Of a stretch of DNA of 29,919 nucleotides, positions 22,232 through 29,709 are shown piece after piece. Source of the DNA: a virus; IMG/VR virus record IMGVR_UViG_3300009285_005118, positions 1 through 29,919 of that record, one strand, 5' to 3'. A model generated the notes under the pieces. That model was not told the origin of the DNA. It saw only the letters and a program-made list of their open reading frames with translations, and searched no databases. The translations under genes were made by a program, and so were the position numbers. Position 1 is the first letter of the stretch. The number at the start of each line of letters is the position of its first letter.

Positions 22232-23362
22232 ATGATTACGCTATCAGCAACAGGCACAGTAGACGGTTCAAATAAAGATTTTAGTTTTGTTAGTGCACCT
22301 GACTTCATCAACGTAGATGATGTCATCATACAAAAAACCTCCAGCGACGGCACCGTAAACTGGACAGGCACAATATCGGTTACGTTAACCATTGCTCCCA
22401 CTTTCTTTATCGAAGGGTATGGAAGTGCAAACTACCAAGTACCTACTGGGGCAGTAGACGGCTCAAATAAAGACTTTACTTTCGTCTCCGAACATGACCG
22501 TATAGTCGTAGATAATATCGTCTTCGAGAAGGTATCGAGTGACGGCACTGTAAATTGGACTGGTACAACAACTATATCTCTCACGATTGCTCCTAACTTT
22601 GATATTTTTGGATACGACTCTGTTCCAGTTACTACGACATCATCCTCTACAAGTACCTCCACCAGCTCCAGTACCACCTCAACAAGTTCAACGACCACTA
22701 CAAGTACCTCGACGAGCACATCAACCTCGACTTCCACCTCTACATCGTCCTCAACGACCTCCTCGTCGTCTTCGAGCACTTCTACGTCTACAACATCTAC
22801 ATCAACTAGCACGTCATCAAGCACTAGTTCGTCAACTACCTCTTCAACCACAAGTACAACGACTTCCACCTCGTCAAGTACTTCTTCAACCACCTCGTCG
22901 TCAACAAGCACCACAACTACCTCAACAACTTCAACTTCCACCTCCTCTTCCACCACCACATCAACCAGTACAACAACCTCCTCTACAACTTCGACGACTA
23001 CTTCCACCTCTACCACAAGCACGTCGACAACAACTACCAGCACTACATCCTCTTCAACCTCAACCACTACCTCGTCTTCGAGCTCGACCACAACGTCGAC
23101 ATCTTCTACATCCACATCCACAACTTCAACTTCATCAAGTACCTCGACCAGTACAAGCAGTTCCTCTACCTCTTCCTCCACTACCACAGGGCCACCGACT
23201 ACAACTTCTTCCTCTACAACTAGTAGCACTTCAACTAGCACTACCACCTCGACTTCGAGTTCTTCGACAACAACCCAATTTGTTGAACCTGTTATTGCCC
23301 CTAGATTTATCCGCAGTATTCGTCTACGAGATGGTACGAGAATACAAGTAGGAATTCCTTGA
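22232..23362 (+). CDS. Duplicated beta domain with long Ser/Thr mucin-like tract
   Basis: The 376-aa protein has two tandem copies of a roughly 65-residue domain. Copy 1 (about 5-68) has TVDGSNKDFSFVSAPDFINV and TSSDGTVNWTGTISVTLTIA; copy 2 (about 71-131) has AVDGSNKDFTFVSEHDRIVV and VSSDGTVNWTGTTTISLTIA. Residues 134-348 are then Ser/Thr, interrupted only by G320-P-P322. The 28-residue tail ending RSIRLRDGTRIQVGIP is beta-like. There is no signal peptide, so it is most likely a virion (tail or head fibre) component in which a receptor or attachment domain is set on a glycosylatable stalk. It starts 20 nt after the fibre-like gene; the start lacks a Shine-Dalgarno. Confidence 0.72.
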   Translation: MITLSATGTVDGSNKDFSFVSAPDFINVDDVIIQKTSSDGTVNWTGTISVTLTIAPTFFIEGYGSANYQVPTGAVDGSNKDFTFVSEHDRIVVDNIVFEKVSSDGTVNWTGTTTISLTIAPNFDIFGYDSVPVTTTSSSTSTSTSSSTTSTSSTTTTSTSTSTSTSTSTSTSSSTTSSSSSSTSTSTTSTSTSTSSSTSSSTTSSTTSTTTSTSSSTSSTTSSSTSTTTTSTTSTSTSSSTTTSTSTTTSSTTSTTTSTSTTSTSTTTTSTTSSSTSTTTSSSSSTTTSTSSTSTSTTSTSSSTSTSTSSSSTSSSTTTGPPTTTSSSTTSSTSTSTTTSTSSSSTTTQFVEPVIAPRFIRSIRLRDGTRIQVGIP

Positions 23363-23375
23363 TATACTTTCTTTT
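23360..23375 (+). promoter_or_regulatory. Extended -10 promoter TGATATACT, leaderless
   Basis: TG at 23360-23361, N, and TATACT at 23363-23368 stand 7 nt before ATG 23376, so the predicted +1 coincides with the start codon. It overlaps the stop of the upstream gene. It is the start of the second glycan operon. Confidence 0.6.
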
Positions 23376-24701
23376 ATGTGTGCAATTTCTGGAAGCCATG
23401 TTGAGGAAGAAGTAAAAGAAATGCTCGCAGTGACGCGGTATCGTGGCCCCGATGAAGTAGGAATATCCACACACGGAGGCTTTACTTTAGGAATGGCAAG
23501 GCTCAAGATATTAGATACGGTATCAAGCGGCTTGTGTCCTATTCAAGATGAAAACTACACCCTTGTATTCAATGGAGAACTCTATAATTATCTTGAACTA
23601 AAATATGAGCTTGAAGAGTTGGGTGAAAAGTTTATTACAACGGGTGATAGCGAAGTGCTCCTCAAAGCCTATAAACAATGGGGAAAAGACTGTCTTGATA
23701 AGTTTAATTTCATGGGAGCGTTCGCTATCTCCAATGGAGAAACAGTCTTTATAGCAAGAGATATTGCGGGAGAGAAACCGCTCTATTACACGGAGCGACC
23801 CTTCCGATTTGCCTCCGAAGCCAAAGTATTTAATTATGACTGTGGGGAGTTTTCCCCCGCTCACTACGGAACCTACGAAATTCGCACCAGAACACTATCG
23901 CTCCACCAGTGGTGGAACCCTCCAATACGTCAACGGAATGTTAATTTGGAAACCGCAGTCAAAGAACTCGACATACTCCTTGGCGACTCAGTTCGACTTC
24001 GCACCCGCTCCGATGTCCCCTACGGTCTCTATTTCTCTGGAGGAATTGACTCAACACTTATTTCCACCTACCACAACTTCGAGCACCAATTCACCTACCA
24101 CGACGAAAAGTACGCCGCCAGAGACTTCAAAGAAACCTTCCCTAAAATCCTCTACCATCTCGATTACCCCGTCAAAACCTTCTCGCCATTCGGTCTCTGG
24201 AAGCTCGCGGAAGAAGCCTCAAAAAAGGTAAAAGTAGTTCTTTCAGGAGAAGGAGCGGATGAGTTGTTCGGCGGTTATGTACGCTATGTCCCAAATGAGT
24301 TCAATCGAAAAGCCAGAGAGATATTTCCTTCCTACACGGCTCTCTTCCCGTACAAAGATATGCTCACGGAAGAGTTCAATGGAAATATGCGAGAGTTATT
24401 ACGCATGGGCGACCGCATGGCCGCCGCACATTCTCTCGAAAACAGATGCCCGTTTCTTGATAGGAGAGTTATCGAATTTGCCATGCGTCTGCCTTTGGAA
24501 CTCAAAATCCAAGGGTACGAAACAAAAGTAGTCCTCCGCGAACTTTTAAAGAAAAGAAAACCCGACTATCAGTTTGAAGAAAAGGCGGGTTTGTTTTGTT
24601 CTGTAAATTCTTGGCTAGGAGAAAGCAACCCCTACGACAAAAAAGTGTACACTGAGTATCAGCAAAAACTATGGAAACAGAATATCCTTGCAAACAGGTA
24701 G
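23376..24701 (+). CDS. Asparagine synthetase-like glutamine amidotransferase
   Basis: The 441-aa protein has the class II amidotransferase N-terminus with catalytic Cys2 (MCAISG), R23-GPD26 and FNGELYNYLEL. The synthetase half has the PP-loop S221-GGIDS226 and G291-EGADELFGG300, followed by HSLENRCPFLDRRVIEFAM. It would hydrolyse glutamine and use ATP to amidate a carboxylate. It is shorter than AsnB (about 550 aa), and in glycan clusters similar enzymes amidate uronic acids rather than make asparagine. This location beside sugar genes and the dehydrogenase at 7254 favours the latter, an inference. Predicted leaderless transcript. It overlaps the next gene by 31 nt. Confidence 0.9.
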   Translation: MCAISGSHVEEEVKEMLAVTRYRGPDEVGISTHGGFTLGMARLKILDTVSSGLCPIQDENYTLVFNGELYNYLELKYELEELGEKFITTGDSEVLLKAYKQWGKDCLDKFNFMGAFAISNGETVFIARDIAGEKPLYYTERPFRFASEAKVFNYDCGEFSPAHYGTYEIRTRTLSLHQWWNPPIRQRNVNLETAVKELDILLGDSVRLRTRSDVPYGLYFSGGIDSTLISTYHNFEHQFTYHDEKYAARDFKETFPKILYHLDYPVKTFSPFGLWKLAEEASKKVKVVLSGEGADELFGGYVRYVPNEFNRKAREIFPSYTALFPYKDMLTEEFNGNMRELLRMGDRMAAAHSLENRCPFLDRRVIEFAMRLPLELKIQGYETKVVLRELLKKRKPDYQFEEKAGLFCSVNSWLGESNPYDKKVYTEYQQKLWKQNILANR

Positions 24702-25270
24702 AAATAAGGTGCGACGACGTTCTACTCCTGAACAACCTCACGGGGTCGATGAAGAACTCGCTCCGCTACAACTCCTTCTTCGGGCATTTTCTTTTATTCG
24801 ACAAGTTTCTTGAAGACCACAACCTCTATTGTATTCTCACGGTCATGGCAGAAGGAATCGCCGCTTACCCTGAGTGGATGCAGTACATCAAACTCCGCAA
24901 GAATCGCTACACGATAGAGTTGCACGGCTACTCTCACTACTACTACAAAGGCATGAGTGAAGAAGAAGCATACCAGTCTTTATCCACAGCAAGAGACATG
25001 ATTGAAAAAGCGTTTGATGTTAAGGTAACGAGGTGGTATGTCCCTTTCGGGAGACTCTCTTTTCCTGAGTGGGATTATCTAAAAGTATGCGAACGATTAG
25101 GACTCAAATTTCATACTCGTGGAGGGACAACAATGCACAGGTACTTCCACTATTGGAACAGCCGCTCACGCTTCCAGTTGGAGGAGTTATACAAAAAACA
25201 CCATGAGCAATTCAAGAAGGCAGATAGAGCACTGGCTCTCGACCTTGGAAATAAGCGGGTCGGTACTTGA
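24671..25270 (+). CDS. Polysaccharide deacetylase-like protein
   Basis: The 199-aa protein has the core of a CE4/NodB-like barrel. EIRCDDV gives the aspartate pair D15-D16, and ELHGYSHYYY gives H85-x3-H89, the metal-binding His pair. RWYVPFGRLSFPEWDYLKVC stands for motif 3 and LGLKFHTRGG for the last part. Such enzymes remove N-acetyl groups from GlcNAc-type sugars. It is short and lacks a signal peptide, so it may act on cytoplasmic intermediates. The ATG 24671 lies within the amidotransferase end (CTATGG), and the 3' end overlaps the next gene by 68 nt. Confidence 0.7.
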   Translation: METEYPCKQVEIRCDDVLLLNNLTGSMKNSLRYNSFFGHFLLFDKFLEDHNLYCILTVMAEGIAAYPEWMQYIKLRKNRYTIELHGYSHYYYKGMSEEEAYQSLSTARDMIEKAFDVKVTRWYVPFGRLSFPEWDYLKVCERLGLKFHTRGGTTMHRYFHYWNSRSRFQLEELYKKHHEQFKKADRALALDLGNKRVGT

Positions 25271-25754
25271 TGTGGGCGGGGCGGCGTGGCCGGTGAAAGG
25301 TCGCACAAAAACATGGGATGTGACGGACTACAAAATCCTCGACAAAAATCATACATACAAAAAAGCACCGATAGAATATATCCAAGACCTTAATCGCCCG
25401 TTTGAACTGACTGAAAAATACGATGTAGTATTTGCGATGGAAGTCATGGAGTATATGTGGAACCCGTATCAAGCGGCACTCAACTTATTTAACGCCCTTA
25501 AACCTAACGGGATTTTATATTGCTCTACTCACTTTATGTTTCCCAACCACGGGGGGGGAACTGATGTTTTTCGTATAACAAGAGAGGGAATAAATGTGCT
25601 TTTTACTTCAGTTGGGTTTAAGATTCTTGAGGTAATTCCCCGGCGGGCGGTTGAAGCATACCAACCGTTGCTCCTAGAATGGCAAAACCATGAGAGTAAA
25701 ATCTGCAAATACCCCGATGAAATAGGACATTTCTTCAAAGCTCAAAAACTATGA
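25203..25754 (+). CDS. Class I SAM methyltransferase
   Basis: The start at ATG 25203 (MSNSRRQIEHWL) gives 183 aa; the longer frame from 25119 would read deep inside the deacetylase gene. The SAM motif is GSVLDVGGAAWP near residues 20-31, followed by TWDVTDYKI, YDVVFAMEVMEYMWNPYQAA, LNLFNALKPNGILYCSTHFM. The last is the motif V-VI pattern of small-molecule or sugar methylases. Overlap with the upstream gene and ATGA coupling with the next place it in the glycan operon. Substrate unknown. Confidence 0.8.
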   Translation: MSNSRRQIEHWLSTLEISGSVLDVGGAAWPVKGRTKTWDVTDYKILDKNHTYKKAPIEYIQDLNRPFELTEKYDVVFAMEVMEYMWNPYQAALNLFNALKPNGILYCSTHFMFPNHGGGTDVFRITREGINVLFTSVGFKILEVIPRRAVEAYQPLLLEWQNHESKICKYPDEIGHFFKAQKL

Positions 25755-25963
25755 GAATAAATAAAGGGGATTTACCCAAACCAAAGAAGGGGCAAGTGTG
25801 GCGGAACAAACAAGACGGACTTGAAATCCTTATAGTTGGAACGCATGGCGACAATATGTTTCGCACGGTAAATTTGCTCAACCGAAAAATCCAACACCAC
25901 GTTACCAGAAAGACCTTTTGGCTCTACTATGACATTATGGGCACTGAATCAAAACATGGCTGA
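25751..25963 (+). CDS. Small hypothetical protein (70 aa)
   Basis: The pattern KPKKGQVWRNKQDGLEILIV, GTHGDNMFRTVNLLNRKIQH, HVTRKTFWLYYDIM resembles small phage and bacterial proteins with a "KxGQVWRNKxTGxxxxI" beta fold, of unknown role. It is basic. It starts by ATGA coupling and overlaps the next gene by 8 nt, so it lies fully inside the glycan operon. Confidence 0.6.
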   Translation: MRINKGDLPKPKKGQVWRNKQDGLEILIVGTHGDNMFRTVNLLNRKIQHHVTRKTFWLYYDIMGTESKHG

Positions 25964-26822
25964 CCTCTTCAAACTTTCCTCCTATCAGAACCCTGAAGGT
26001 CAGTTGGCTGACCGTCTCGCCCCCCGCACCGCAAAGAGGTTAGAGAACACCACATGGTTGGATATTGTCAAAAAACGCTCTGTATTAGACCTCGGGTGTA
26101 ACAATGGCTACTTTACTAGGGAAGCCCTCAAACGTGGAGCTAGGAGGGCTGTAGGGGTCGACAGGAGCCTTGCTGTGGTGGGGGCGAGGCAGTTGGCGGC
26201 CGAAGAAGGGTCAAAAGCGGAGTTTTGGCAGACCGACCTCGACTCCAAAGAATTCCGCCGTTTTTGCCCCAAATTTGAGGTGGCGTTGCTTCTGTCGGTT
26301 TTGACCCACGTAAACGACAAAGAGGAGTTTCTTGAGTGGCTTGACAGCATTTGTACCTATGCCCTTGTGTTTGAAAGTAATCATGGTGAAAAAAACAAGG
26401 CGCACATAGAACTGGTGAAGAAATACTTTTGGGTGGAATCGGTAACCGAATTTGGCGCAACCGATGTCCCAGAAAAGCCACACTACCTTTGGGTGTTGCG
26501 AAAACACAATCATCACATCCGCTACCCCGTCCTAGAGGCACAACCTGTTGAGTTTATTTCCGTAGACAAAATCACCGGCTGGGACGAACAGAGTATTTTA
26601 CAGCAGAAAACCAGGTACGATATACACTCTCCCGAGTTCCAAAAACTTAAAGAGGATATTAAAAAGCGCGGTATAAGAGAACCGCTTGGGCTGGAAGATG
26701 AAAAAGACGGACTCTACAAGGGCTTCCAGGGGGCACACCGCTATTTGGCGGCAAAACAACTCGGTTACACGTCAGTTCCATGCAAAGTCCTCCGCGGACA
26801 TGTTATCAAACACCTCCAATGA
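25956..26822 (+). CDS. SAM methyltransferase fused to ParB-like domain
   Basis: I choose ATG 25956 (MADLFKLSSYQN) over 25929, giving 288 aa. The N-terminal part is a class I methyltransferase: SVLDLGCNNGYFTREALKRG with V43, AVGVDRS, and FEVALLLSVLTHVNDKEEFL. The C-terminal 90 residues have the ParB/Srx layout: EFISVDKITGWDE, HSPEFQKLKEDIKKRGIREP, then G259-AHRYLAAKQLG and TSVPCKVLRG. The ParB-like domain binds nucleotide or acts as ATP-dependent kinase/nuclease in known families. A single chain with both in a glycan operon is unusual; it could phosphorylate or methylate an acceptor sugar or peptide. Function inferred. Confidence 0.8.
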   Translation: MADLFKLSSYQNPEGQLADRLAPRTAKRLENTTWLDIVKKRSVLDLGCNNGYFTREALKRGARRAVGVDRSLAVVGARQLAAEEGSKAEFWQTDLDSKEFRRFCPKFEVALLLSVLTHVNDKEEFLEWLDSICTYALVFESNHGEKNKAHIELVKKYFWVESVTEFGATDVPEKPHYLWVLRKHNHHIRYPVLEAQPVEFISVDKITGWDEQSILQQKTRYDIHSPEFQKLKEDIKKRGIREPLGLEDEKDGLYKGFQGAHRYLAAKQLGYTSVPCKVLRGHVIKHLQ

Positions 26823-27544
26823 AACTCTCTACAATCGTTCTAGCGTACTCTCGTCACGAAATGACCGTTCGCCATGTAGAAGAATGTCTTAAATCTACTC
26901 GCATACCCGATGAACTGATTGTGGTCAATGACGGAGGAGACCCCGCTCTCAAAGAGAAACTTCCAAAAGGAATTACTTATGCTTACATTACTGAAGATAT
27001 ACTTTGGAACTACAACGGCGCGTGCAACTTAGGATTTTGGCTTGCTTCGGGAGACATTATAGCGTTGGAAGATACCGACCATATTCCCGGAAGAGAGGTC
27101 TACGCAGACGCAGTGAAGTTTTTTGAGAACCCTGACAACAAAAACATCGAGCGTTTGGCCTTTTCACGCAACGTAATCGAACAAAGCGAACTTTCCAAAC
27201 CAATGGAAGAGTGGGTGGTGTCCCGTAACTGGGGAGCAAATGATATGGTCTCTGTAATGCGCCGTTCTCTCTATACCAGAATGAAAGGACAGGACGAACG
27301 GTTTGCAAGGAAATACGGATATTTCGCCTACGATTGGAAATACCGAATGAAGAAATTGGGCGTTAAATCTGCGAAGATACACGGCTACAACGCCATTGTG
27401 GGAGATGGGGGAGAGCCGGGACTGCAACGAGGTTTGTCCCCAAAGAATAGAAGTCTGTTGCATGAAAATGCCAACCGACCTCAAAATGACGGACAGTATT
27501 CGGGAGGTATGCTGAACTTTAACTTCACTGTAGAAACTCTATGA
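26819..27544 (+). CDS. GT2-family glycosyltransferase
   Basis: The start at ATG 26819 (ATGA overlap) gives 241 aa with MKLSTIVLAYSRHEMTVRHV as the first GT-A strand. Further motifs are LIVVNDGGDP, NYNGACNLGFWLASGDIIAL, E-DTDH (the DxD-type metal site), and DERFARKYGYFAYDWKYRMK for the acceptor region. It is a retaining or inverting GT-A enzyme with unknown sugar. It is placed directly before a second GT2 gene. Confidence 0.88.
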   Translation: MKLSTIVLAYSRHEMTVRHVEECLKSTRIPDELIVVNDGGDPALKEKLPKGITYAYITEDILWNYNGACNLGFWLASGDIIALEDTDHIPGREVYADAVKFFENPDNKNIERLAFSRNVIEQSELSKPMEEWVVSRNWGANDMVSVMRRSLYTRMKGQDERFARKYGYFAYDWKYRMKKLGVKSAKIHGYNAIVGDGGEPGLQRGLSPKNRSLLHENANRPQNDGQYSGGMLNFNFTVETL

Positions 27545-28251
27545 ACCACGTAAGTATAATTGTCGTACATTATAGTGCTATTGACGACTTTGGCGAAAAG
27601 GCGGCGGGGAAGAATCCTCCTAAACGTAGTGACCTTTTGCGTACTTGTGTAGAGTCTATAATCGCCAACACCAACTACCCAGCAGAACTCATCGTAATGG
27701 ATAACGGAGGCGACCCCGATGATTCAGACTATCTACTCTCCAAAGCAAGAGAAGGTAAACTAACCCACGTTCGTTTCCCCCAGAATATGCACTTTGCTTT
27801 TGCATGGAATCAAGGGGCAAAACTCGCCACCGGCCAGCACTTGGCTTTTGTCTGCAATGATATAGAAGTCGCACCAAATTGGCTCAACGAGTGCATGAGG
27901 ATTTTGAAAGAGAACGAGAACAAAGTAATTGCTTGCGGATTTATTACCTACGACAAACGCAAATTCACTACCGTACTCTCCAATGGAGATAGACAAAATC
28001 CACGTTCGGGAAGCAACTGTCTTGTCATCTCGCGGGAACTTTTTTATCACATAGGCGAGTGGCCGGTACACCGCATAGGGGGAACTATTTGGTACAACAA
28101 GATTTACAAGATGGGGATAAAGACGGTTGCGCCACCAAGCGACTTGGCGCATGATAGGGGTTGGCGACACGGAGTAGCGTTTAATATTCCCATAGAGGTC
28201 AAAAAGAAGTTATTAGACGGGTCGGAAGTAAGTTTCCATTTACCACAGTGA
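27541..28251 (+). CDS. GT2-family glycosyltransferase
   Basis: A 236-aa GT-A enzyme: MNHVSIIVVHYS, LRTCVESIIANTNYPAELIV, MDNGGDPDD, FAFAWNQGAKLATGQHLAFV, CNDIEVAPNWL (C-N-D-I variant of DxD). GSNCLVISRELFYHIGEWPV and IWYNKIYKMGIKTVAPPSDL close the domain. It is coupled by ATGA to the previous gene and by GTGA to the epimerase. Its metal site is the commonly seen N-D-x-E/D form. Sugar and acceptor unknown. Confidence 0.88.
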   Translation: MNHVSIIVVHYSAIDDFGEKAAGKNPPKRSDLLRTCVESIIANTNYPAELIVMDNGGDPDDSDYLLSKAREGKLTHVRFPQNMHFAFAWNQGAKLATGQHLAFVCNDIEVAPNWLNECMRILKENENKVIACGFITYDKRKFTTVLSNGDRQNPRSGSNCLVISRELFYHIGEWPVHRIGGTIWYNKIYKMGIKTVAPPSDLAHDRGWRHGVAFNIPIEVKKKLLDGSEVSFHLPQ

Positions 28252-29018
28252 GGATAATGATTACAGGGAGTGCTGGGTTCTTGGCTCAGCATTTGATACC
28301 AAAATTCCAAAATGAGGGTCATTTTGTTGTGGGGGTGGACAAACGCCCAGAACGCCACCAGTCAAACTATTTTATACAGGACGATGTGCGTAACCTGGGC
28401 TATCGGGACTTGCTCGGTATAGACGCGGTCTGTTCGATGGCGTGGCGCACTAATATCCCCGACTGCTCACGCCACCCCGAAGACTCTACCAACGACAACA
28501 TCGACATGACTATCCACCTTCTTGAGGTGGCGAAGGAGGCCGGGGTTAAAAGAGTCTTCTTCCCCTCCACCGCTTCGCTGTACGGTAACAACCCAACTCC
28601 TTGGAAGGAAGATATGCCTCCCGCCCCCATAGAACATTACTCATGGCAGAAACTTGCCTGCGAATCGGCCTGTAAAATGTACGCGCGGTCGCTTGGGCTG
28701 GACACGGTGGTGGCGAGGTTCTTTCAGATTTTCGGGGAACACCAGCGCGACGACACCGCCCTCGCCGCTTTTCTGCGGGCAAAGAAAAACGGACAACCGA
28801 TTACACTCACCGAAACCACCGCCCAGTCTTCTTTCAAAAGCGGGCAGAGGGATTTTGTGTATGCGGGAGATGTAGCTGAAGCGGTGTACTTATTGACGAC
28901 TCATCCGCATATTGGAAAAGGAGAAATCTATAATGTCGGTGGATTCGTACATTCAATGGAAGAAATTGCCACTGCTATAGGAAGTGAAGTGGTATGGATT
29001 CCCCGTCGTCCGTCCTGA
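28248..29018 (+). CDS. NAD-dependent sugar epimerase/dehydratase (C-terminus clipped)
   Basis: An extended SDR enzyme: GTG start 28248 overlapping the upstream stop, MRIMITGSAGFLAQHLIPKF with TGxxGFxxxxL, DDVRN, PSTASLYGN, then the catalytic Y131-SWQK135. RDFVYAGDVAEAVYLLTTHP and GEIYNVGGFVHSMEEIATAI follow. It acts on nucleotide sugars such as UDP-glucose or dTDP-glucose. At 256 aa it ends EVVWIPRRPS, whereas relatives continue for another 50-60 residues. The frame is broken where a leftward gene overlaps it by 44 nt, so the gene is probably truncated. Confidence 0.85.
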   Translation: MRIMITGSAGFLAQHLIPKFQNEGHFVVGVDKRPERHQSNYFIQDDVRNLGYRDLLGIDAVCSMAWRTNIPDCSRHPEDSTNDNIDMTIHLLEVAKEAGVKRVFFPSTASLYGNNPTPWKEDMPPAPIEHYSWQKLACESACKMYARSLGLDTVVARFFQIFGEHQRDDTALAAFLRAKKNGQPITLTETTAQSSFKSGQRDFVYAGDVAEAVYLLTTHPHIGKGEIYNVGGFVHSMEEIATAIGSEVVWIPRRPS

Positions 29019-29709
29019 TGTTAATGAACCTCGCGTAAGTGAACGAAGATATCTGCTGGAAGAGGGAATATTGAACCCTCGACCCGTAATACGTCGCGTC
29101 CCCGGTAAGCCCGTCCTTAACGTCCATCACGTTGCCAAGTACAAGATACCCGTTCGGCGCGAGGACGTACTTCGCCCTTAACCGCATCTGACTTGTCCCT
29201 AACTGAACGTCGAAAAGTCCAGTAAAAGAGTCCTTTGCTATATCGTAGACGAACGGTTCATCGGTAAGCGCGTCGCCTGTCATTACTATTTTTCCGTTTG
29301 AATTTGCAAAACTGAAATGCTGGTCTGCCGTTGCAAGACCTTTTTTTAACAGACGCCATACGGGTGCCGAGTCTGACGTTGAGATATAAATTCTGTCCAT
29401 AGTTGTGACAAGGAGAACTTTCTTCGTCGTTGTCCCCTGATCTAAAGATGCTCGGTAAATTGAGTTTATGGGGTGCGTTGATATCGCTTGGCCAATATAT
29501 CTGACTGACCCGTTCCGCTTGGACGCAGAACCGAAGATGTTCCCAACCATGTTTTGAGAGTCGCACGCGGCATTGTCGGCGACCTCGGTGCAGGCTTTTG
29601 CATGGTCTACCCCTTTCCCAAAGTTTATGGGACTGGTAATGCTCGTGGCGCACCATGCGGACGTTGCGCAGGACAAGACTGCAAGGATTGAGAGTTTAAG
29701 GGTTTTCAT
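28975..29709 (-). CDS. Tail-type protein with signal peptide, C-terminus probably clipped
   Basis: The 244-aa protein begins MKTLKLSILAVLSCATSAWC, a clear Sec signal peptide. The rest contains AACDSQNMVGNIFGSASKRN, GSVRYIGQ, TTKKVLLVTTMDRIYIST, GDATYYGSRVQYSLFQQISS, FTYARFINIRTDDGESI. The pattern "DSQNxx…xxxxKRNGxxRY…SRVxYSxxxxxxFxxxxFInIxxDDGExI" is that of phage tail or neck beta-propeller proteins, which continue much further after DDGExI. Here the frame stops within seven residues (PLHFL). The signal peptide is odd for a tail protein. The gene is convergent with the epimerase. Confidence 0.6.
   Translation of the reverse strand: MKTLKLSILAVLSCATSAWCATSITSPINFGKGVDHAKACTEVADNAACDSQNMVGNIFGSASKRNGSVRYIGQAISTHPINSIYRASLDQGTTTKKVLLVTTMDRIYISTSDSAPVWRLLKKGLATADQHFSFANSNGKIVMTGDALTDEPFVYDIAKDSFTGLFDVQLGTSQMRLRAKYVLAPNGYLVLGNVMDVKDGLTGDATYYGSRVQYSLFQQISSFTYARFINIRTDDGESIPLHFL

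Noticed and set aside
22432-23247. 271-aa opposite-strand frame rich in Val, Glu and Asp
   Set aside because: It is the complement of the Ser/Thr tract; TCN and ACN codons seldom give stops on the other strand. The similar frame at 20005-20568 has the same cause. Neither has a start signal.
22587-23351. 254-aa Pro/Gln/Leu-rich frame in another forward phase
   Set aside because: Composition artefact of the same tract. The Ser/Thr frame carries real flanking domains, this one does not.
23764-24231. Ser/Thr/Pro-rich frame within the amidotransferase gene
   Set aside because: It superficially resembles another mucin-like tract but lies wholly inside the conserved asparagine-synthetase-like gene in another phase.
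24557-24600. Terminator-like AAACCCG/CGGGTTT stem with T-rich tail inside the amidotransferase gene
   Set aside because: The stem is 7 bp with a 21-nt loop and lies in coding sequence of an operon that must be read through.
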